Shown: positions 45,300 through 55,269 of the stretch, in pieces
How positions within the stretch are numbered: position 1 is the stretch's first letter
Layout of the letters: each line of letters opens with the position of its first letter
From: Pyrococcus horikoshii OT3
Lineage (GTDB): Archaea > Methanobacteriota_B > Thermococci > Thermococcales > Thermococcaceae
NCBI RefSeq assembly: GCF_000011105.1
Contig: NC_000961.1
Span: 1,288,662-1,352,661 of the forward strand
Length of the DNA stretch: 64,000 bases
Direction of reading: 5' to 3'
Position numbers and translations under genes: made by a program
The notes under the pieces: generated by a model
The model's database searches: none
Told to the model about the DNA's origin: nothing
Seen by the model: only the letters and a program-made list of their open reading frames with translations

Positions 45300-45538
45300 T
45301 AGCCCCCCCCAACAAATTGTCAATACTATATTTAGTTGAATTAGTATATAACATTTTTGATTTTATCATGAATTAGAAAATTTTAAAAACTTTATTAATT
45401 ATTTTAGTAATGATTACTAAGACCTTGAAAACATAAAACATACTTTACAATCAATATACAAAAACTGAACCATTACATGTTTATAAAAAGCTAAAACTAA
45501 CGAGGGATTACATCCAAAAGGAGTATAAAATTAGATGG
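45300..45538. other. AT-rich intergenic region upstream of the exporter cluster
   Basis: 239 bp without an ORF of note and much richer in A+T than its surroundings. It holds the minus-strand TATA of the secreted-protein gene near 45348 and the 8-C run (45303-45310) that forms its Shine-Dalgarno. No repeat or RNA structure was seen in the rest. Confidence 0.5.
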
Positions 45539-45739
45539 CTACCTCTTGCCTCTCTGTAACCTAGCCTCTTGGTAAGCTTTAGTCCACTTAAGCTTCCTGG
45601 GATTCCTTCCCATAAAGTAATATCTCTCACATTTCCTCGAGCAGAAAAATAAAACTCTACCATCGTTCCTTACGTACATCTTTCCAGTTCCGGGCTCAAA
45701 TGGCTTTCCACAGTAGGAACAAATGTTCCACCTTGCCAA
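45539..45739 (-). CDS. rpl24e: Ribosomal protein L24e (eL24)
   Basis: 66-residue archaeal/eukaryotic L24e. The zinc finger CSYCG...[11 protein letters not shown] is complete, followed by the [13 protein letters not shown] signature. Third gene of the rpl7ae-rps28e-rpl24e operon, with 5 bp to S28e. Confidence 0.97.
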
Positions 45740-45744
45740 CTAAT

Positions 45745-45960
45745 TCACCTCCTGCTCTTGATCTCTCTAGCCTCTCTTTCAGTCTCCCTTAGGATCAATA
45801 TATCTCCAACCCTAACAGGACCCCTAACGTTTCTCCTAATGACCCTTCCCTTATCTCTCCCCTCGAGTATTCTAACCTTTACTTGAGTTACATCACCAGT
45901 TGTACCAGTTCTCCCAATTATCTCGATAACTTCAGCTGGATATCCCTCATCCTCGGCCAT
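45745..45960 (-). CDS. rps28e: Ribosomal protein S28e (eS28)
   Basis: 71-residue S28e; the whole length matches the family, including the C-terminal signature region [18 protein letters not shown]. Start ATG 45960 with GGAGGTGTAAGAT upstream. It lies between L7Ae and L24e in a conserved archaeal arrangement. Confidence 0.97.
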
Positions 45961-46007
45961 ATCTTACACCTCCAAATGATCGTGATATAATGGAAAGGAA
46001 AGGGAGC

Positions 46008-46379
46008 TCACTTCATGAGCTCCCTAACCTTCATGGCGATCTCTTCAACTAAATCTCTCGCCTTGCCAGGCTCGATTATAGCCACACTAGCAGCAGCGAC
46101 TTCAATACCGGCCGCAGCTCCAAGCTCCTTCTTGCTTGGAACGTAGATGTAAGGTATCTCCTTCTCCTCACAGAGTGGTGGTAAGTGGGCTACAATTTCC
46201 TCAGGGTCGACATCCTCTGCAATTATTACAAGCTTAGCTTGACCCCTCTCTACGGCCTTTGTAGTTTCGTTTGTTCCCTTCCTTATCTTTCCTGTATCCC
46301 TAGCTATCTCAACTGCTTGAAGAGCCTTCTCAGCGAGTTCCTTTGGAACTTCAAACTTAACGTAGCTTGGCTTCGCCAT
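46008..46379 (-). CDS. rpl7ae: Ribosomal protein L7Ae (K-turn RNA-binding protein)
   Basis: 123-residue L7Ae. The RNA-binding core [29 protein letters not shown] is intact. Besides the 50S subunit it nucleates C/D and H/ACA RNPs and is a subunit of archaeal RNase P, so it serves both the sRNA genes and the Pop5 protein found in this window. ATG 46379 is preferred to 46382. A TATA (TCTTTTAAATC, about 46430-46440) gives a leader of about 30 nt. First gene of its operon. Confidence 0.98.
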
Positions 46380-46491
46380 CATCCATCCCTCCCTTTAGTC
46401 ATCGTTCATCTGTCGAGCTTGGTTAATTGAGAAGATTTAAAAGACTTATGGTGAAGAAAAGTATTTTAAATCGCCTGAAAATTTAGGAAAG

Positions 46492-47085
46492 GTGAAAGAT
46501 TTGAGGCTACATAAGTACTTCCCAGGGACATTTTCACTTATAATTCTAACAACCCTCGTCTTTATTTACGAACTTGTGGTTGGCTTCGATAGAGCAATTC
46601 AAGAGTTAGCCCAAATTAATGGTCTAGTCACCCTTGGTCAGTGGTGGAGACTTATAACGGCTATATTCCTTCACATGGGCTTCATTCACTTCGGGCTCAA
46701 TATATTCTGGCTCTTCTATTTGGGAATTGATCTGGAGGGGATCGTTGGAACTAGGAGATTCCTAACGGTGTTCTTTGCTTCCGCCTTAGTAGGAAACTTG
46801 CTATCTTTAATAACCCTTCCTCCCTATGTTGCATCTGGAGGAGCGAGTGGAGGGCTCTTTGGGGTTGTAGGGGCCCTCTTAGGAATAGAGGGAGTACTTA
46901 GGAGGAACATTCAAAAGGCACTGATAAATGCCCTATTACTTTTCCTGATAAACAGCATATTCCCAGGTGTTAACGCGGTTGCGCACTTCGGAGGCCTAGT
47001 TACGGGATTGATCTTCGGTTATTATTACGGGAAATGGCTTAGGAGAAAGATGCTAGATATGAGTTATTGGCTAGAGGTATCCTGA
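46492..47085 (+). CDS. Rhomboid-family intramembrane serine protease
   Basis: 197-residue protein with six membrane segments. The catalytic serine lies in GGASGGLFG (about residue 120) and the histidine in NAVAHFGGLVTGLIFG; the HMGFIHFGLN segment supplies the HxxxN oxyanion residues. GTG 46492 is used here; TTG 46501 has a better-spaced GGTGA and is an alternative. A TATA (GTATTTTAAATC, about 46460-46470) makes the message nearly leaderless. The 3' end overlaps the convergent nth gene by 22 bp. Confidence 0.92.
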   Translation: MKDLRLHKYFPGTFSLIILTTLVFIYELVVGFDRAIQELAQINGLVTLGQWWRLITAIFLHMGFIHFGLNIFWLFYLGIDLEGIVGTRRFLTVFFASALVGNLLSLITLPPYVASGGASGGLFGVVGALLGIEGVLRRNIQKALINALLLFLINSIFPGVNAVAHFGGLVTGLIFGYYYGKWLRRKMLDMSYWLEVS

Positions 47086-47732
47086 ACGCCAATTTTTGGA
47101 CAGAGTCCCCTTAAGGGGCATTCCCAACATCTAGGCTTTATCGGCTTGCACACGCTTTTCCCATGATCAACCATGGCATGGTTAACGTATATCCACTCTT
47201 CCCTGGGGATAAGACTCTTGAGTCTCTCCTCAACTTCCTCAGGGGAGGCATCCCAGGGAGCTAAACCAAGCCTCCTCGAAATTCTATAAACGTGGGTATC
47301 AACTGGAATTGCTGGAATTCCAAATCCATAGGCTAGAACTATGTTTGCGCACTTCCTTCCTATTCCAGGAAGCTTAATTAGTTCTTCAAACTTGTCTGGA
47401 ACTCTTCCGTTGTACTTCTTCAGAATTATCCTGGAGGTCTCAACTATCCACTTCCCCTTACTCCTCCATAGGCCAACTTTCAAGCTCTTTAGGAAGTTCT
47501 GCATCTCCTCAACGCTTGCACTGGCTATGCTCTCGATGGTTGGATATCTCTTGAAGAGTTCTTCAGAGACCCTATCGGTAACCTCATCCCTATTCCTTTG
47601 GGAGATTATACACCTTATCAGGGTTTTGTATGGATCCCCTGAAACGTGATTCTTCCTGGGATAAGTTGATTTGAGAATCTTTATTATCTTAAGGGCCCTT
47701 TCACGTTCTGATAAGGGTAAGTTTTTGTTCAT
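47064..47732 (-). CDS. nth: Endonuclease III (DNA glycosylase/AP lyase)
   Basis: 222-residue HhH-GPD enzyme that removes oxidised pyrimidines. The helix-hairpin-helix LPGIGRKCANIVLAYGF contains the catalytic lysine; the Asp is in IPVDTHVYR. The C-terminal [4Fe-4S] loop C-x6-C-x2-C-x5-C (CKPIKPRCWECPLRGLC) is complete. ATG 47732 follows GGTGATAATTG. It overlaps the end of the gene before it by 32 bp. Confidence 0.96.
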   Translation of the reverse strand: MNKNLPLSERERALKIIKILKSTYPRKNHVSGDPYKTLIRCIISQRNRDEVTDRVSEELFKRYPTIESIASASVEEMQNFLKSLKVGLWRSKGKWIVETSRIILKKYNGRVPDKFEELIKLPGIGRKCANIVLAYGFGIPAIPVDTHVYRISRRLGLAPWDASPEEVEERLKSLIPREEWIYVNHAMVDHGKSVCKPIKPRCWECPLRGLCPKIGVQDTSSQ

Positions 47733-48132
47733 CAATTATCACCACTAAGTCATTTCTCACTAAAACCTTATTTAAATTTTCGAACTTTCCTCTGTATAAT
47801 TCCTCAAGATTTTGGTTAAATATTAGAACTTCATTTTCCTCAGTTATTACCACTATCAGGTTTTCATCCAGGATCACATCCTTAATTCCCTTAATTTTAG
47901 CCTCTAGTACATCAACAGGATGGGTAACAAGCGTTATTTTCGTCCTATCTTCTACCCTCAAAGGGGAAGGATAAGCCTGAACTACCTTAAACTTCACTTC
48001 TTTTCCAAGTATGCTAATTCCAATGACATCTCCAGTCCTTACCGTTTTTCCTTGGAGCTTTATCCTAATAACATCAACAAAGTCGGGAGGCAACTCAACC
48101 TTGGGTAACGGCTTTAACTTCAGCTCCGACAT
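47701..48132 (-). CDS. Uncharacterised protein with a Cdc48-N-like beta segment
   Basis: 143-residue, all-beta soluble protein. The region VRTGDVIGISILGKEVKFKVVQAYPSPLRVEDRTKITLVT resembles the double-psi/Cdc48-N barrel region of archaeal VAT ATPases, which suggests an adaptor or substrate-binding fold; this is a weak resemblance. The C-terminal half looks like repeated short beta strands. ATG 48132 follows GGAGGGTG, and a TATA (CTTATATAG, about 48187-48195) fits. Co-transcribed with nth. Confidence 0.7.
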   Translation of the reverse strand: MSELKLKPLPKVELPPDFVDVIRIKLQGKTVRTGDVIGISILGKEVKFKVVQAYPSPLRVEDRTKITLVTHPVDVLEAKIKGIKDVILDENLIVVITEENEVLIFNQNLEELYRGKFENLNKVLVRNDLVVIIDEQKLTLIRT

Positions 48133-48243
48133 TATGACACCCTCCACTTTCTCTTCCTTTAAGGATAAAAGGAAATCGGTCAAAAGCTATATAAGCTATT
48201 TTGACATTTAGCAAAATTATACTGGAAAGATTATTGAAAGCGC

Positions 48244-49560
48244 ATGCTGATATTAAATAACATGAAGGCCAATGACATAATTAAGAGGTATTCCAAGGTT
48301 ATAGCTCAAGCAAACAAAATGCACTACTTTCCACTCGTTCCCGTAAAGGCCGAGAATGCTAAGGTGTGGGATATCAACGGAAAGGAATACATCGACTTCC
48401 TTAGCGATGCCGCAGTTCAAAATGTTGGGCATAACAATCCAAGGGTTGTAAAGGCCGTGAAAGAGCAGGTGGATAAGTTAATGCATGCAAGCTACATATA
48501 TGCCTACCCCATTGAACCGCTACTCCTCGCTGAAAAGCTAGCCGAGATAGCTCCAATAGATAACCCCAAAGTATCATTTGGCCTAACTGGGGGAGATGCC
48601 AACGATGCTGCAATAAAGTTTGCAAGAGCTTATACCAAGAGACAAACGATACTTAGCTACATGAAGAGTTTTTACGGCTCAACTTATGGAGCAATGAGCT
48701 TAACTGGTCTTGATTTTCGGGTAAGGGCAATAGTGGGAGAGCTAAGCGGAGTCCACTACCTTCCCTACCCCTACTGTTACAGGTGTCCTTTTGGGAAGGA
48801 ACCAGGAAGTTGCAAAATGGAATGCGTCGAATACATAAAGGAGAAGTTTGAAGGAGAAGTATATGCTGAAGGAGTTGCAGCACTATTCGCCGAACCAATA
48901 CAGGGAGATTCTGGAATAGTAGTCCCACCAAAGAATTACTTCAAAAAAGTTACCAAAATCTTGAGAGAACATGGAATATTGTTAGTTGTCGACGAGATAC
49001 AGAGTGGAATGGGAAGGACTGGAAAGTGGTTTGCGATAGAGCACTTTGGAGTAAAACCTGATATAATCACCGTAGGAAAAGCCTTAGGTGGAGGTTTACC
49101 TATAAGCGCTACAATAGGAAAAGCAGAGATTATGGATTCTCTACCTCCACTTAGTCATGCATTCACTCTCTCTGGAAATCCCACTACCTCAAGAGCGGCT
49201 TTAGCTGTTATAGAGGAAATTGAGGAAAAGAATCTACTAAGGAGGGCCGAAAAATTAGGAAATTACGCAATGAAGAGGCTAAGGGAAATGATGGATAAAC
49301 ATGAATTAATAGGGGATGTCAGGGGAATAGGTTTAATGATTGGAGTTGAGCTCGTTAAGGATAGAGAAACCAAGGAGAGAGCTATAGAAGAGACTAGTAA
49401 GGTAATTGAGAGAGCTTTTGATCTTGGATTAATAGTCACTCACTTTAGTGGCAACGTCCTTAGGATAGAGCCACCCCTAACAATAGAGAGGGAAACCCTA
49501 GATGAGGGTTTAGATGTCCTCGAGAAGGCCATAGAGGATGTTGAAGAAGGCCGAGTATGA
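48244..49560 (+). CDS. Class III PLP-dependent aminotransferase or amino-acid racemase
   Basis: 438-residue fold-type I enzyme of the 4-aminobutyrate/acetylornithine aminotransferase group. The PLP lysine is in [17 protein letters not shown], preceded by [17 protein letters not shown]. An insertion with five cysteines ([17 protein letters not shown], about residues 179-195) is a mark of Thermococcales members. Several such enzymes are ornithine aminotransferases or racemases of Leu/Met and other amino acids, so activity cannot be named from sequence. ATG 48262 (MKANDII) is an alternative start. Confidence 0.85.
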   Translation: MLILNNMKANDIIKRYSKVIAQANKMHYFPLVPVKAENAKVWDINGKEYIDFLSDAAVQNVGHNNPRVVKAVKEQVDKLMHASYIYAYPIEPLLLAEKLAEIAPIDNPKVSFGLTGGDANDAAIKFARAYTKRQTILSYMKSFYGSTYGAMSLTGLDFRVRAIVGELSGVHYLPYPYCYRCPFGKEPGSCKMECVEYIKEKFEGEVYAEGVAALFAEPIQGDSGIVVPPKNYFKKVTKILREHGILLVVDEIQSGMGRTGKWFAIEHFGVKPDIITVGKALGGGLPISATIGKAEIMDSLPPLSHAFTLSGNPTTSRAALAVIEEIEEKNLLRRAEKLGNYAMKRLREMMDKHELIGDVRGIGLMIGVELVKDRETKERAIEETSKVIERAFDLGLIVTHFSGNVLRIEPPLTIERETLDEGLDVLEKAIEDVEEGRV

Positions 49561-49679
49561 CCTCAAAGTCAGAAAAATTCCCTAAAATTTAAGCTTTAGC
49601 TATTTAGAATATTTCCAGGGTACTTTAAAAAAGACAGTAATGCCTTAAATTTTTAAACTTGAGACCTAATGGGGGAACC

Positions 49680-50488
<809 letters not shown>

Positions 50489-50493
50489 GCCGT

Positions 50494-50850
50494 ATGAAAA
50501 TCGAAGAAGTAAGGTTTGGTCTTGTTAAAATTGATGGAAAAGAGTTTGACCACGACATCGTAATTTACCCTTCAGGAAGGATTGAGAGAAGAATGAAGGA
50601 GATAAGCAAGAAGAAACATGGAACAAGCCATAAGCTCGATCCTGAGGAATTAGAGAAATACCTAGTTGAGGATTTTGATGTACTATTAGTTGGAACTGGA
50701 ATTTATGGTATGCTCTCGCTCCTTCCAGAGAGTAAAAAGCTAGTTGAAGATAAAGAGGTCATAGAAAAACCTACCAAGGAAGCCCTTAAGCTTCTCGAGG
50801 AGTTATGGGGCAAAAAGAGGATACTTGCGATAATCCACGTAACATGTTAA
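50494..50850 (+). CDS. Mth938/NDUFAF3-like conserved protein
   Basis: 118-residue protein of the MTH938 domain family (same size and sequence style as P. horikoshii PH1505, whose structure is known). The family region FGLVKIDGKEFDHDIVIYPSGRIERR and DVLLVGTGIYGMLSLLPE is clear. The eukaryotic relative NDUFAF3 assists complex I assembly. The archaeal function is unknown, but a link to the complex-I-related Mbh/Mbx is worth considering. It is followed by a DUF364 gene at about 10 bp. Confidence 0.88.
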   Translation: MKIEEVRFGLVKIDGKEFDHDIVIYPSGRIERRMKEISKKKHGTSHKLDPEELEKYLVEDFDVLLVGTGIYGMLSLLPESKKLVEDKEVIEKPTKEALKLLEELWGKKRILAIIHVTC

Positions 50851-50860
50851 GGTGAATGGA

Positions 50861-51598
50861 ATGTTATTATCGAGGATAAAGAAGAAAGCCATGGAACTTG
50901 CCGAAGACTTAAAGCTTGTAGATTTCAGCTTTGGATTGCCTTACACTTGGGTTCTCGTTGAAGGAATTGAAGGAAGAGCTCTAGGAGTTGCGATGACGCT
51001 ACCGGAGGAAGTACAAAGGTATACAAATTCTATAGAGGAGCCTTCCCTACTAGAGTTCATAGATAAGGCGGATAGTTTAAATATTATAGAGAGAACCTTA
51101 GGAGTTGCCGCAATAAACGCGGTATCTCAGTACTACATAGACTTGAGGGAAGCCAAGTGGATCGACGTTACGGAACTAATCCAACAAGATGAGATTAAGA
51201 GGATAGCGATAATAGGGAACATGCCCCCAGTAGTTAGAACCCTCAAGGAAAAGTATGAGGTTTATGTCTTCGAGAGGAATATGAAGCTATGGGATAGGGA
51301 CACCTACAGCGATACCCTGGAGTACCATATCCTACCGGAGGTTGACGGTATAATAGCAAGCGCTTCCTGCATAGTTAATGGAACCCTTGACATGATATTG
51401 GATAGGGCAAAGAAAGCAAAGCTTATCGTTATTACGGGACCTACGGGGCAATTACTTCCTGAATTCCTCAAGGGAACAAAAGTAACCCATTTAGCAAGCA
51501 TGAAAGTTACAAATATTGAAAAAGCCTTAGTCAAATTAAAGTTAGGTTCCTTTAAGGGGTTTGAATCGGAGAGCATTAAGTACGTTATTGAAGTTTGA
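50861..51598 (+). CDS. DUF364 (putative metal-chelation) family protein
   Basis: 245-residue protein of the DUF364/DUF4213 (COG2014) family. It has an N-terminal enolase-like region, then a Rossmann-like part (IAIIGNMPPVVRTLKEKYEVYVFERN) and LIVITGPTGQLLPEFL. Family members have been suggested to bind heavy metals or act near cofactor metabolism. ATG 50861 follows AAGGTGA; GTG 50852 lies inside that site. It is co-transcribed with the Mth938-like gene. Confidence 0.85.
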   Translation: MLLSRIKKKAMELAEDLKLVDFSFGLPYTWVLVEGIEGRALGVAMTLPEEVQRYTNSIEEPSLLEFIDKADSLNIIERTLGVAAINAVSQYYIDLREAKWIDVTELIQQDEIKRIAIIGNMPPVVRTLKEKYEVYVFERNMKLWDRDTYSDTLEYHILPEVDGIIASASCIVNGTLDMILDRAKKAKLIVITGPTGQLLPEFLKGTKVTHLASMKVTNIEKALVKLKLGSFKGFESESIKYVIEV

Positions 51599-51646
51599 TT
51601 GAGCAAGAATTAAGTAAGATACCAATGAGAATTCTTTGGTGAGTCC

Positions 51647-53548
51647 ATGATTATTAAGGGGAAGGTTAAGGAAAGTAAAATCCCAAAGTTCAAGCACCGA
51701 TGGTTTGGAGTTCTAGAGGTGGAGACAAGCGAAGGAGAAGTATACAGGCTTTATATGAGCGGTGTAGCACAGTGGTTCATCGAGGGAGATGAGGTTGAGA
51801 TTAGGGTAATAAACGAACCGAAGGAAAAGGATGGAGTCAAGATCCTAGAATTCAACGACTATGAGCTTTATAAATTCTATAATGGGGAGAAGATAAAGGT
51901 CTGGCCACTGTGGGAGAAGATTTACAGGGCAAAAAGGTACTCCCCCCTTACAGGTGAAGTGCTCTACGAGTATGAGATAAGGGCAAGGGAGGCAACATAC
52001 GAAAGCGATTTTGAGTTCATAGCTGAGTTAGAGCAGTACCATTATGCCTCTCAAAAGGAGAAGGTAGCCTTATGGAGGTGTGAAAAATGTGGTACAATAA
52101 TCGAGGCCAACACCAAGCCTATATGCCCCAAGTGCAAGACAGATAAGCACGTTCACATACTTGAGATAAAGGGTTCAACGCCAGCATCCCGTTTCTTAAT
52201 ATTGGAACTCGTAAAAAGGGAGGAGTATGAGCCAAGAATACTAGCATACGTTAGGGTTGATCCTCCAATTCCCCTTATGCACAGGAAGTTACCTAACGGG
52301 GAAGTTGAGAGGAATATAAGGGAGAAAGTATTCCCGGAGGATTGGCTTAAGCCCAGTTTTTGGCCTGAAAAGATAATGCATGAACTCTTCATGGAGCTCA
52401 GGAAAAAGTATCCAAAGAAAATAGCAAGATCCCTTCTCTGGGAGGAAGCTAAGGAGAGAGCATTAAGAGAGAGCAACACCGCTGGGGCCAGGATAGCTAG
52501 AGTCGTCGTTCACCCTGATTATCGCTCAGACGGTATAGGGCAGTTAAGCGTAAAGGCAGCCCTCGAGTGGATAGCAGAGAGAAGAATTCCAGAGATGAGA
52601 AAGAGAAAACACTTCGTTGAAACTATAGCTCAGATGGCCCGCTACAATCCCTTCTTCGAAAAGGTTGGATTTAAATTTGTATGGGAAACGGCTAGTGGAA
52701 GACCCGTGCTAATGTATCCCCTAACCCAGGAAGCAAAGGAGTACCTAGACAGGTACTTCAGGGAAGACCCATACGCTCCAAAAGAACCTCTATGGAAACC
52801 TAGCTATGGGAAGGTTGAGAAGCTCGAAGGTCCAATAGTGTTTAAGAACGTTACAAAGGTATTTGAAAGTGAACTCGATATAAAAGGTCTCCCCGAGGAA
52901 ATTCAAGATCTACTAAAAGCCTTTGGAGTAAGACACAGGGTAATTCAGAGACCCGTCCTCAGGAATCTCAACTTTCAAATTAATCCAGGAGAAATAGTTG
53001 CCGTCGTTGGAGCTAGCGGGGCTGGAAAAACAACTCTATTAAGGCTAATTCTGGGTGCTATTAGAGGTTACTGGGAGGAAAAGTATAGACCTACCTCCGG
53101 GAAAATTGAAGTTCCCAAAAATGCGAAGGTTTCTGCTTTAATACCTGGTGAGATGGAGCCGGAATTTGGCTCAGAAACAATCCTAGAACATGTTTACAGG
53201 AAGGTAAGGGATCTAAATGCAGCAGTCGAAATTCTGAACAGATCGGGGTTAAGTGACGCCGTATTATATAGGGCCAAGTTTTCGGAGCTTTCAACAGGAC
53301 AGAAGGAGAGGGCAAAGATAGCTTCACTTCTCGCTGAAAGGCCAAACGTTCTACTTATAGATGAATTTGCTGCCCACTTAGATACTCTAACAGCAATGAG
53401 GGTAGCCAGGAAAGTTAGCGAGATAGCTAGGGAAGCGGGAATAACAGCTATTATAATTACTCACAGGCCTGAGGTCGTTAAAGCTTTAGATCCCGATAAG
53501 GTTCTCTTCGTCGGTTACGGGACAGTAATCGTGAGGGATTCCCTCTAA
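51647..53548 (+). CDS. Fusion of zinc ribbon, GNAT acetyltransferase and ABC ATPase (COG2401)
   Basis: 633-residue multidomain protein. A beta-rich N-terminus (about 1-135) is followed by a zinc ribbon (CEKCGT...CPKCK, about 144-165) and a GNAT-like segment (ARVVVHPDYRSDGIGQLSVKAALEW, about 285-345). An ABC ATPase completes it, with Walker A GASGAGKTTLL near 453, signature LSTGQKERAKIAS, Walker B VLLIDEF and H-loop IITHRP. No membrane segments are present, so it is not a transporter. Archaea-specific COG2401; the acetyl acceptor is unknown, and a nucleic-acid or ribosome target is plausible. Confidence 0.88.
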   Translation: MIIKGKVKESKIPKFKHRWFGVLEVETSEGEVYRLYMSGVAQWFIEGDEVEIRVINEPKEKDGVKILEFNDYELYKFYNGEKIKVWPLWEKIYRAKRYSPLTGEVLYEYEIRAREATYESDFEFIAELEQYHYASQKEKVALWRCEKCGTIIEANTKPICPKCKTDKHVHILEIKGSTPASRFLILELVKREEYEPRILAYVRVDPPIPLMHRKLPNGEVERNIREKVFPEDWLKPSFWPEKIMHELFMELRKKYPKKIARSLLWEEAKERALRESNTAGARIARVVVHPDYRSDGIGQLSVKAALEWIAERRIPEMRKRKHFVETIAQMARYNPFFEKVGFKFVWETASGRPVLMYPLTQEAKEYLDRYFREDPYAPKEPLWKPSYGKVEKLEGPIVFKNVTKVFESELDIKGLPEEIQDLLKAFGVRHRVIQRPVLRNLNFQINPGEIVAVVGASGAGKTTLLRLILGAIRGYWEEKYRPTSGKIEVPKNAKVSALIPGEMEPEFGSETILEHVYRKVRDLNAAVEILNRSGLSDAVLYRAKFSELSTGQKERAKIASLLAERPNVLLIDEFAAHLDTLTAMRVARKVSEIAREAGITAIIITHRPEVVKALDPDKVLFVGYGTVIVRDSL

Positions 53549-53855
53549 TGCTAAAATCTTTTTGACTAAAGAGGATTGACTCCCGAAAAGCTGAGAAGCT
53601 CGCTATGAGGGATGATAATGGATAAAGCAGTATGAGCTAGCATTCGATAAGGAGAGGTTTATCGAAATAAGGAAGGAAAGGCCAACAAAATGTCAACATT
53701 TGGAGATCTTTGCGCGATAAAGATAATCGGAGAGATGCTCCTGAACTCTAGACAAAAAACTCACTGAAATATGAAGGAAAAATTTGAACGAATGCCCTCA
53801 TTTTCTCCCCAACATTTTAATATCTCTTAACCCTTTCTCTCTTGGGTGGAGATGC
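53549..53855. other. 307-bp gene-free stretch with decayed coding signal
   Basis: No intact gene. A plus-strand frame near 53629-53718 encodes about 30 residues (YELAFDKERFIEIRKERP...) of archaeal composition, stops, and has no proper start, and the following sequence up to 53790 is interrupted in all frames. This looks like the remnant of a small gene. At its right end are TATTTTAATATC-like TATA sequence (about 53813-53824) and GGTGGAG for the flavoprotein gene at 53856. Confidence 0.45.
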
Positions 53856-55178
53856 ATGAAGATAGTAGTTATAGGATCTGGAACTGCTGGAAGCAATTTT
53901 GCTCTCTTCATGAGGAAGCTCGATAGGAAGGCCGAGATAATAGTTATAGGAAAGGAACCTACAATGCAGTACTCCCCCTGTGCCCTTCCACACGTTATTA
54001 GCGGAACCATAGAGAAGCCTGAAGACGTTATAGTGTTTCCGAATGAGTTCTATGAGAAGCAGAGAATAAAGATGATGCTTGGAGTCGAAGCTAAAAAGAT
54101 AGATAGGGAGAGAAAGGTTATAATTACCGATAAGGGGGAGGTTCCCTACGATAAGCTGGTTCTTGCTACTGGATCAAGGGCTTTTATTCCCCCGATAAAG
54201 GGTGTCGAAAACGAGGGAGTGTTCACGCTAAAGAGCCTCGATGACGTAAGGAGGATAAAGGAATACATAAGCAAGAGGAAACCTAAAAAGGTTGTCGTTA
54301 TTGGCGCAGGTTTAATAGGTCTAGAAGGAGCAGAAGCCTTTGCAAAGATTGGAATGGATGTTCTAGTTGTTGAATTACTGGAGCATCTATTACCGACTAT
54401 GCTCGACAAAGACATGGCCAAGATCGTTCAAGAGGAGATGGAGAAACATGGAGTTAAGTTCAAGTTTGGAGTTGGAGTCAGCGAGATAATAGGAAATCCT
54501 GTCAAGGAAGTTAAAATTGGAGAAGAGAGTGTAGAAGCAGATCTAGTCCTAGTGGCAACGGGAGTTAGGGCTAATGTTGACCTAGCGAAAGATGCTGGGC
54601 TGGAAGTGAGTAGGGGGATAGTTGTTAACGAGTATCTTCAGACCAGTGATCCTGATATATATGCTATAGGAGACTGTGCAGAGGTATTCGATGCCGTAAC
54701 TGGAAAGAGAACCCTAAGCCAATTGGGAACTTCTGCTGTCAGAATGGCCAAAGTTGCCGCTGAGAACATAGCTGGAAAGAAGGTGAAATTTAGGCCAGTC
54801 TTCAACACAGCTATAACTGAATTATTCGACCTGGAAATAGGAACATTTGGAATAACAGAAGAGAGGGCTAAAAAGGAGGGAATTGAAGTCGTAATTGGAA
54901 AGTTTAAAGGTTCAACTAAGCCAGAGTATTATCCTGGAGGAAAACCAATTACGGTTAAGTTAATATTTAGAAAGGAAGATAAGAGACTAATAGGGGCCCA
55001 AATAGTTGGAGGAGAGAGAGTTTGGGGGAGGATAATGACTTTATCGGCACTCGCCCAGAAAGGAGCTACCGTTGAAGATGTTGCCTATCTAGAAACGAGT
55101 TATGCACCACCCATAAGCCCAACGATAGACCCAATCACGGTAGCCGCTGAAATGGCCATGAGAAAATTTAAGTCATGA
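53856..55178 (+). CDS. CoA-disulfide reductase / NADH oxidase family flavoprotein
   Basis: 440-residue pyridine nucleotide-disulfide oxidoreductase. The FAD motif GSGTAGSNFA is at residues 7-16, the redox cysteine in YSPCALPHVISG near residue 44 (single-cysteine CoADR/NOX type), the NAD(P)H motif GAGLIGLEGAEAFAKIG near residue 150 and the FAD-binding YAIGDCAEV near residue 270. Thermococcal relatives reduce CoA disulfide, polysulfide or sulfur with CoA (NSR-like) and reduce O2. ATG 53856 follows GGTGGAG; the longer frame adds 24 non-conserved residues across the TATA. Confidence 0.9.
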   Translation: MKIVVIGSGTAGSNFALFMRKLDRKAEIIVIGKEPTMQYSPCALPHVISGTIEKPEDVIVFPNEFYEKQRIKMMLGVEAKKIDRERKVIITDKGEVPYDKLVLATGSRAFIPPIKGVENEGVFTLKSLDDVRRIKEYISKRKPKKVVVIGAGLIGLEGAEAFAKIGMDVLVVELLEHLLPTMLDKDMAKIVQEEMEKHGVKFKFGVGVSEIIGNPVKEVKIGEESVEADLVLVATGVRANVDLAKDAGLEVSRGIVVNEYLQTSDPDIYAIGDCAEVFDAVTGKRTLSQLGTSAVRMAKVAAENIAGKKVKFRPVFNTAITELFDLEIGTFGITEERAKKEGIEVVIGKFKGSTKPEYYPGGKPITVKLIFRKEDKRLIGAQIVGGERVWGRIMTLSALAQKGATVEDVAYLETSYAPPISPTIDPITVAAEMAMRKFKS

Positions 55179-55269
55179 TCTAATCCCTTCCCTTCTCTTA
55201 CTATTCCAATTTAAATTAGAAAAATTTTAAGTATTAGTTACGAACAATAATTCAAGAGGCGAGATAACT

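Noticed and set aside
53560-53640. CTGA and GGATGAT near each other, suggestive of a C/D box sRNA
   Set aside because: The boxes are in the wrong order for a complete guide RNA: no upstream C box and no downstream D box were found.
55179-55269. Possible separate small gene or RNA between the flavoprotein and protease genes
   Set aside because: Only an AT-rich promoter-like region is seen; no ORF or RNA structure.
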